A DNA stretch of 64,000 nt from Kuenenia sp039794105 (GTDB lineage: Bacteria; Planctomycetota; Brocadiia; Brocadiales; Brocadiaceae), in assembly GCF_039794105.1 (NCBI RefSeq), contig NZ_JBDIWA010000005.1:1-64000 (forward strand). The letters run 5' to 3'. Under the pieces are notes generated by a model. It made no database searches. It was given only the letters and a program-made list of their open reading frames with translations, and was not told the DNA's origin. Position numbers and translations under genes: made by a program. Shown piece after piece: positions 59,842 through 64,000 of this stretch. How positions within the stretch are numbered: the stretch's first letter is position 1; each line of letters begins with the position of its first letter.

Positions 59842-62043
59842 ATGGCTGAACAGACTATTAAATTTGACATTTCCGGCATGCATTGCGTTAATTGTGCCGC
59901 TACTATTGAGCGAAGGCTGCGTGAAGTAAAAGGCATTACATCGGTACGCGTAAATTTCTCCACGGCATCCGGCCTGGTCAGCTATGATACACATGCTATA
60001 AACAAAAGTAGTATCGTAAGATGCATAAAAAGCATTGGTTATACCGCAAAAGAAAGGATGCGAATGGACCAATCATCAAAAGAGTCCGTTCAGATAGCAT
60101 GGCTGATTTTTAGTATTGCAGCTTCCATTGTCATGATGGTAATCATGTATGTTCCTTTTCCCGGATTGGATAATAAACACCTTTCTTTCCTGCAGATGGG
60201 AATCGCAACAATCACGATTCTTGGTCCCGGCAGGAGCTTTTTTATCAGCGCCTACAAATCCATTAAAAATCTTTTTGCCAACATGGATGTGCTCGTCTCT
60301 ATGGGCGTTTTGTCTGCCTTTCTCTACAGCACTTTTGCCGTTTTCGGCATTTTTGGCGCTTCAGGCCACGCATTTTTTGAAACATCCGTAATGCTGATTG
60401 CCTTCATCCGCATCGGAAAGTATCTGGAAGAACGCGCAAAAGGCAGGGCAGGCAAGGCGCTGCAAAAACTCATAACACTACAGGCAGACAAAGCACATTT
60501 GCTGTCCCCTGAAGGAAAGGAAACGGAAGTAAACGCCTCCATCCTTAAGGTGGGAGATATGGTTATTGTACGACCCGGTGAAATTATCCCGGTGGACGGT
60601 GAAATAACAGAGGGAACGGCAACAATTGACGAATCCATGGTAACAGGCGAATCAATGCCGGTTGCAAAGAAAAAAGGCGACAGCGTTATCGGGGCAACAA
60701 TTAACAAAACGGGAGTACTCATTATAAAAACCTTACGGGTGGGCGAGGAAACCGTTTTATCTCAGATTATTACTATGGTAGAAGACGCCCAGATGGACAA
60801 GGCGCCCATACAGCGGTTTGCGGATAAAGTGTCCAATGTCTTTGTTCCAATCGTTGTCGCTATTTCCATAATAACGTTTTTCTGCTGGTATCTCATATTT
60901 TACGACGCCACTTCTCACCCTCCCTTTGTATGGGCTTTAAAAACGGCCGTAGCAGTCCTGGTAATAGCGTGTCCCTGCGCCCTTGGGCTTGCCACGCCCA
61001 CTGCCATTATGGTGGGGAGCGGCATTGGACTCAACAATTCAATACTCATAAAAAGAGCCAGCGCCCTTGAACAGATTGCGCGCATAGACACTGTCGTATT
61101 TGACAAAACAGGCACTATTACCGAAGGAAGGTTTGGGGTGGCAAGCATCTTCCCGTCGGGAAAAATAAATGACAATGAACTGCTCACTCTCACCGCCGCA
61201 GGCTGCGCCTTTTCGAATCATCCCCTTTCCCTTTCCGTTGTTGACGAAGCAAAGGCAAGAAATTTTACATGGGATACGGTTCAGGACTTCGAAGAACGCG
61301 CCGGCAGCGGGATACTTTGCAAATACAGGGATAAAGCACTGTTGATAGGCAATGAGTCGCTTATGACATCAAACAATATCAATATTGAAGACTTACGAAA
61401 CAAAGCAGGGGAGTTGGAATATAGGGGAGAATCCATTCTCTACGTCTCTTATGATAATGTCTGCAGGGGTATGCTGGGGCTTGCGGATACAATAAAACAA
61501 AACGCAAAGGACGTGGTTGCGTCATTACAAAAAATGAATATCCGTGCCGTAATGATTACAGGAGATAGCGAGCCAGCGGCAAACGCAGTCTCTTCCGCAG
61601 TAAACATAAAAGAATACCATTCGAAAGTTTTGCCGGGAGAAAAAATGACCATTGTAAAAAACTATCAGGAACAGGGAATGAAGGTGGGAATGGTAGGCGA
61701 CGGCATAAATGATGCGCCGGCCCTGGCGCAGGCGGATGTAGGCATTGCCATTGGCGCGGGAACAGACGTTGCAAAGGAGGCAGGCGACATAATACTTATG
61801 AAAAATGATATTATGGACATTGTGCGGGCTATCCGGTTAGGGAAAAAAACACTGGCAAAGATACGGCAAAATTTGTTCTGGGCATTTTTTTATAATTCCA
61901 TTGGAATCCCGGTTGCCGCCGGCGTCCTGTATCCTTTCTTTGGCATCAGCCTTAAACCTGAATATGCCGGACTTGCAATGGCGCTTTCTTCCGTATCCGT
62001 CGTAACAAACTCCCTGCTCTTAAAACGAATGTCCTTCCGCTGA
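59842..62043 (+). CDS. copA: Copper-type P1B ATPase
   Basis: A 733-residue heavy-metal pump. One N-terminal HMA domain carries GMHCVNC (12-18), where the second ligand spacing is standard. The membrane metal site is CPC in VIACPCALGLATP, with the class Cu+ residues expected in helices 7 and 8 (YN in FFYNSIGIP and MALSSVSVV with MxxSS). The phosphorylation motif DKTGTITEG, the TGES loop, and the hinge GDGINDAPALAQADVGIAIG are complete. It exports Cu+ (or Ag+). AGGAAGG precedes the ATG. Single gene; no CueR-like or CopZ gene is adjacent, although the PerR-like regulator is 4 kb away. Confidence 0.95.
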   Translation: MAEQTIKFDISGMHCVNCAATIERRLREVKGITSVRVNFSTASGLVSYDTHAINKSSIVRCIKSIGYTAKERMRMDQSSKESVQIAWLIFSIAASIVMMVIMYVPFPGLDNKHLSFLQMGIATITILGPGRSFFISAYKSIKNLFANMDVLVSMGVLSAFLYSTFAVFGIFGASGHAFFETSVMLIAFIRIGKYLEERAKGRAGKALQKLITLQADKAHLLSPEGKETEVNASILKVGDMVIVRPGEIIPVDGEITEGTATIDESMVTGESMPVAKKKGDSVIGATINKTGVLIIKTLRVGEETVLSQIITMVEDAQMDKAPIQRFADKVSNVFVPIVVAISIITFFCWYLIFYDATSHPPFVWALKTAVAVLVIACPCALGLATPTAIMVGSGIGLNNSILIKRASALEQIARIDTVVFDKTGTITEGRFGVASIFPSGKINDNELLTLTAAGCAFSNHPLSLSVVDEAKARNFTWDTVQDFEERAGSGILCKYRDKALLIGNESLMTSNNINIEDLRNKAGELEYRGESILYVSYDNVCRGMLGLADTIKQNAKDVVASLQKMNIRAVMITGDSEPAANAVSSAVNIKEYHSKVLPGEKMTIVKNYQEQGMKVGMVGDGINDAPALAQADVGIAIGAGTDVAKEAGDIILMKNDIMDIVRAIRLGKKTLAKIRQNLFWAFFYNSIGIPVAAGVLYPFFGISLKPEYAGLAMALSSVSVVTNSLLLKRMSFR

Positions 62044-62102
62044 CGTGTATGATAAATCTTCGAGGCCGCTTATTTTCGGAATATCTGCCAATGCTGACTG
62101 TT

Positions 62103-63158
62103 TTATAGAGGCATAAGATCCCTTCCTGCTATTTTTGCCCCTAATTTCCACGATACCGAAGTCTGCCTTCTTTCCTTCTTTGTCAATTCCGTATACGCAG
62201 AAATCACATCTTCGCCCGATTGAATGCAGGTGCATATCGCTTCCGCAGCAAGAAGCCCCGACGACAATGCACATGAAATCCCTTCTCCAAAGGCATTCAA
62301 AAACCCCGCGGCTTCCCCCACCAGAAGGATATTGCCCTTCCCCAGATAAAAATTCCCCGAAGCGCACATAGTATTTCCCAGGCAGCTTGTCTTTCGCACC
62401 AATTTTTTCAATGCCAGCCCATGTTCTCTCTCCAGCATTTCGCGAAATGCATTCAGACAAGGAAAGATTTTAGCCCCCTTTCTTACGGATGTGCCAAATA
62501 CCTGCAAATCATCCTTTACGCTGAACCATGCATACACTTCGCCGTATTTTTGGTCAAGGAATCCATGATAAAAATGTGGGTCTAAACGGGACTGCCCTTC
62601 ATAATAATTTTGATATGCAATAAACCATTTCACATTATGCTCAAATTCGGGCGAAAGCATTGCCCTGATACGAGAAACACTTCCCTCGGCGCTTATTAAA
62701 TACCTGCATTTTGTCTGGCGTATTTTATCTTCTCTGGCATCATAATAATGAACAACAACCGCATTCCCCACCGTTTCAAACCCTTTAAACACAGCACAAT
62801 CCATCACTTCCGCTCCGGAATTGCTGATAAGCCAGTAATCGTATTCCGAACGCCATACATTCGGCGCCCCCTCACTATCCTTTGAAAACGGCCAGTCTGA
62901 ATAATTCGCATCATCACTCCAGAACCTTACCCCTTTTAACAGCTTTGGCTGTACATAAACGGCATCGGGTATCCTGCCAAAATAGTGTTCGGTGATCTCC
63001 TGGGATTTTTTAAAGATAATGCCTGAACATATCTTATATCTGGGAAGTTTCTTTTTATCCAATACCAGTACCCGGAGTCCCTCGCCGGTCAGCCTTTTTG
63101 CAGCGGCAGCGCCCGAAGGGCCTGAACCTACCACTACGGCATCATATATCTCATCCAT
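62103..63158 (-). CDS. Geranylgeranyl-reductase-like FAD-dependent oxidoreductase
   Basis: A 351-residue flavoprotein. The N-terminal dinucleotide fold GSGPSGAAAAKRL (11-23) binds FAD, ICSGIIFKK is the mid-N-terminal motif, and ILLVGEAAGFLNAFGEGISCAL near 280 is the second FAD signature with the family's GEG. This is the geranylgeranyl/digeranylgeranyl reductase family, which saturates isoprenoid double bonds and also includes halogenase- and monooxygenase-like members. Substrate could be an isoprenoid lipid or quinone tail. The DGR-type C-terminal Cys motif is not obvious. It is convergent with copA (60 bases apart) and divergent from the DJ-1 gene. Confidence 0.8.
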   Translation of the reverse strand: MDEIYDAVVVGSGPSGAAAAKRLTGEGLRVLVLDKKKLPRYKICSGIIFKKSQEITEHYFGRIPDAVYVQPKLLKGVRFWSDDANYSDWPFSKDSEGAPNVWRSEYDYWLISNSGAEVMDCAVFKGFETVGNAVVVHYYDAREDKIRQTKCRYLISAEGSVSRIRAMLSPEFEHNVKWFIAYQNYYEGQSRLDPHFYHGFLDQKYGEVYAWFSVKDDLQVFGTSVRKGAKIFPCLNAFREMLEREHGLALKKLVRKTSCLGNTMCASGNFYLGKGNILLVGEAAGFLNAFGEGISCALSSGLLAAEAICTCIQSGEDVISAYTELTKKERRQTSVSWKLGAKIAGRDLMPL

Positions 63159-63309
63159 CTTATACTCGCTTTCTACAAATAAGTTTTCCAGAGACGATAG
63201 TTAACTTTTTCTATAAAAAAACGTATTTGCCGGAACAGACTTTCAAGGGTAAAATGAAAACAGTTGTTTATCAATTATATATTACATTATTATACTGGAG
63301 GGAACAAAA

Positions 63310-63927
63310 ATGAAAAAGACGTTCCTTGTATATCGATTAGCGCTTATACCATTTATTTTATTTACATTCTGTATCGTTATTAACAGTAAGGAGGCACATG
63401 CCATGCAGTCAATAAAAGGAAAAAAGGTTGTAATGATTATCGCAAAAAATAATTTCAGGGATGAAGAATTGCTGGAACCAAAGGCAATTCTGGAAAAAAA
63501 TGGCGCGGCGGTAACAATCGCTTCTTCTTCATTAAAAGAATCAACGGGGATGTTAGGGGCAAAAGTATCTCCGGATATCCTTTTTACGGAGATTGCTGTT
63601 GGCGATTATGACGCGGTAATATTTGTGGGTGGGACAGGGTCAAGCGAATACTGGGACAACCCCACGGCGCACACGATTGCGAAAGAGGCAAGCAAGGCAA
63701 ACAAAATAGTGGGAGCAATTTGCATAGCGCCGGTTACGCTTGCAAAAGCCGGATTGCTTAAAGGGAAAAAAGCCACAACATATTCCTCCACCGTAAATGA
63801 TATCAAATCCGAAGGGGCAAATTACACCGGCGAGGGCGTTGAAAAAGACGGGAATATAATAACGGCAGACGGCCCTGTATCGGCAAAGAAGTTCGGCGAG
63901 GCCATTGTCAAGGCGCTTCAGAAATAA
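63310..63927 (+). CDS. Exported DJ-1/PfpI-family protein
   Basis: A 205-residue protein: signal peptide about 1-31 (hydrophobic core, ending AHA), then a DJ-1/PfpI domain. VVMIIAKNNFRDEELLEP opens it, DYDAVIFVGGTGS carries the nucleophile-elbow neighbour, and Cys138 in GAICIAPVTLA is the conserved reactive Cys; the acidic partner is Glu53 or Glu54. Family members are deglycase/chaperone or peptidase-like proteins, almost always cytoplasmic, so export is notable. The start follows GGAGGGAAC by about 6 bases. It may protect exported proteins from glyoxal-type damage, but this is speculative. Confidence 0.88.
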   Translation: MKKTFLVYRLALIPFILFTFCIVINSKEAHAMQSIKGKKVVMIIAKNNFRDEELLEPKAILEKNGAAVTIASSSLKESTGMLGAKVSPDILFTEIAVGDYDAVIFVGGTGSSEYWDNPTAHTIAKEASKANKIVGAICIAPVTLAKAGLLKGKKATTYSSTVNDIKSEGANYTGEGVEKDGNIITADGPVSAKKFGEAIVKALQK

Positions 63928-63939
63928 AAAATATATCCA

Positions 63940-64000
63940 TTTAGGCGATTAGCGCCTCAGCATCGACAAAATTTTGTCGATATATCAAAGCGTCTAAATA
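63940..64000. repeat. Composite repeat D, copy 3 (cut by window edge)
   Basis: tttaggcgattagcgcctca, gcatcgacaaaattttgtcg, atatatcaaagcgtctaaat: the D part of the repeats at 36510 and 45763, in the same orientation as the latter. It lies 13 bases after the DJ-1 gene's stop and reaches the end of the window; whether the family B part follows cannot be seen. Confidence 0.8.

Overview
This window looks like a chromosomal segment from an anammox planctomycete of the Brocadiales, most like Candidatus Kuenenia. That placement is inference from gene content and style; no rRNA or hydrazine-pathway marker is present. The supporting signs are three ammonium transporters with two P-II proteins in one cluster, a large protein that I recognise only as planctomycete-type, an exported DJ-1 protein, moderately AT-rich DNA, and many short dispersed intergenic repeats.

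Layout. 1-9.5 kb: the N-terminal end of an IS66-type transposase (runs off the left edge), cysQ, a secreted RCC1-repeat protein, a CPBP protease, a membrane-anchored metallophosphoesterase, a sulfatase remnant, prepilin peptidase, an OmpA-type lipoprotein, hisH and hisA. 9.5-13.3 kb: a restriction-modification island in which an apparently intact methyltransferase/endonuclease pair sits between remnants of another methyltransferase and another endonuclease. 13.5-22.6 kb: clpB, dapB-rhomboid (overlapping), an LptF/G-type permease with a long coiled-coil insert, a hotdog-fold protein and a SprT-like/DUF2786 protein. 23.3-29.2 kb: two large exported proteins, a CotH-family protein with CARDB repeats and a GH44-like glycoside hydrolase. 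29.6-36.4 kb: two unrecognised proteins, a TIM-barrel protein, a dCache sensor with no output domain, and guaA.

36.7-46.8 kb is the nitrogen and signalling block. On the minus strand lie amt-glnK, a lone amt, and glnK-amt. They are followed on the plus strand by a kinase - metallophosphatase - kinase module whose kinases carry the same two unusual active-site substitutions. Two inverted copies of one composite repeat flank this block. 47.4-54.8 kb is a colinear methylmalonyl-CoA operon: B12-binding mutase subunit, MeaB GTPase, mutase catalytic subunit, epimerase, carboxyltransferase, OadG-like subunit, biotin carrier and Na+-pumping beta subunit. It would interconvert succinyl-CoA and propionyl-CoA and couple decarboxylation to sodium export. 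54.8-64 kb: a flavin-reductase-like protein, a PerR-like regulator, a class I amidotransferase, hslVU, a CBS protein, a CopA-type ATPase, a geranylgeranyl-reductase-like flavoprotein and an exported DJ-1/PfpI protein.

Intergenic DNA is dominated by at least six families of inverted or tandem repeats. Two of them are built from 7-bp units. I found no tRNA, rRNA, CRISPR array or recognisable riboswitch. All identifications come from reading motifs; no database search was run.
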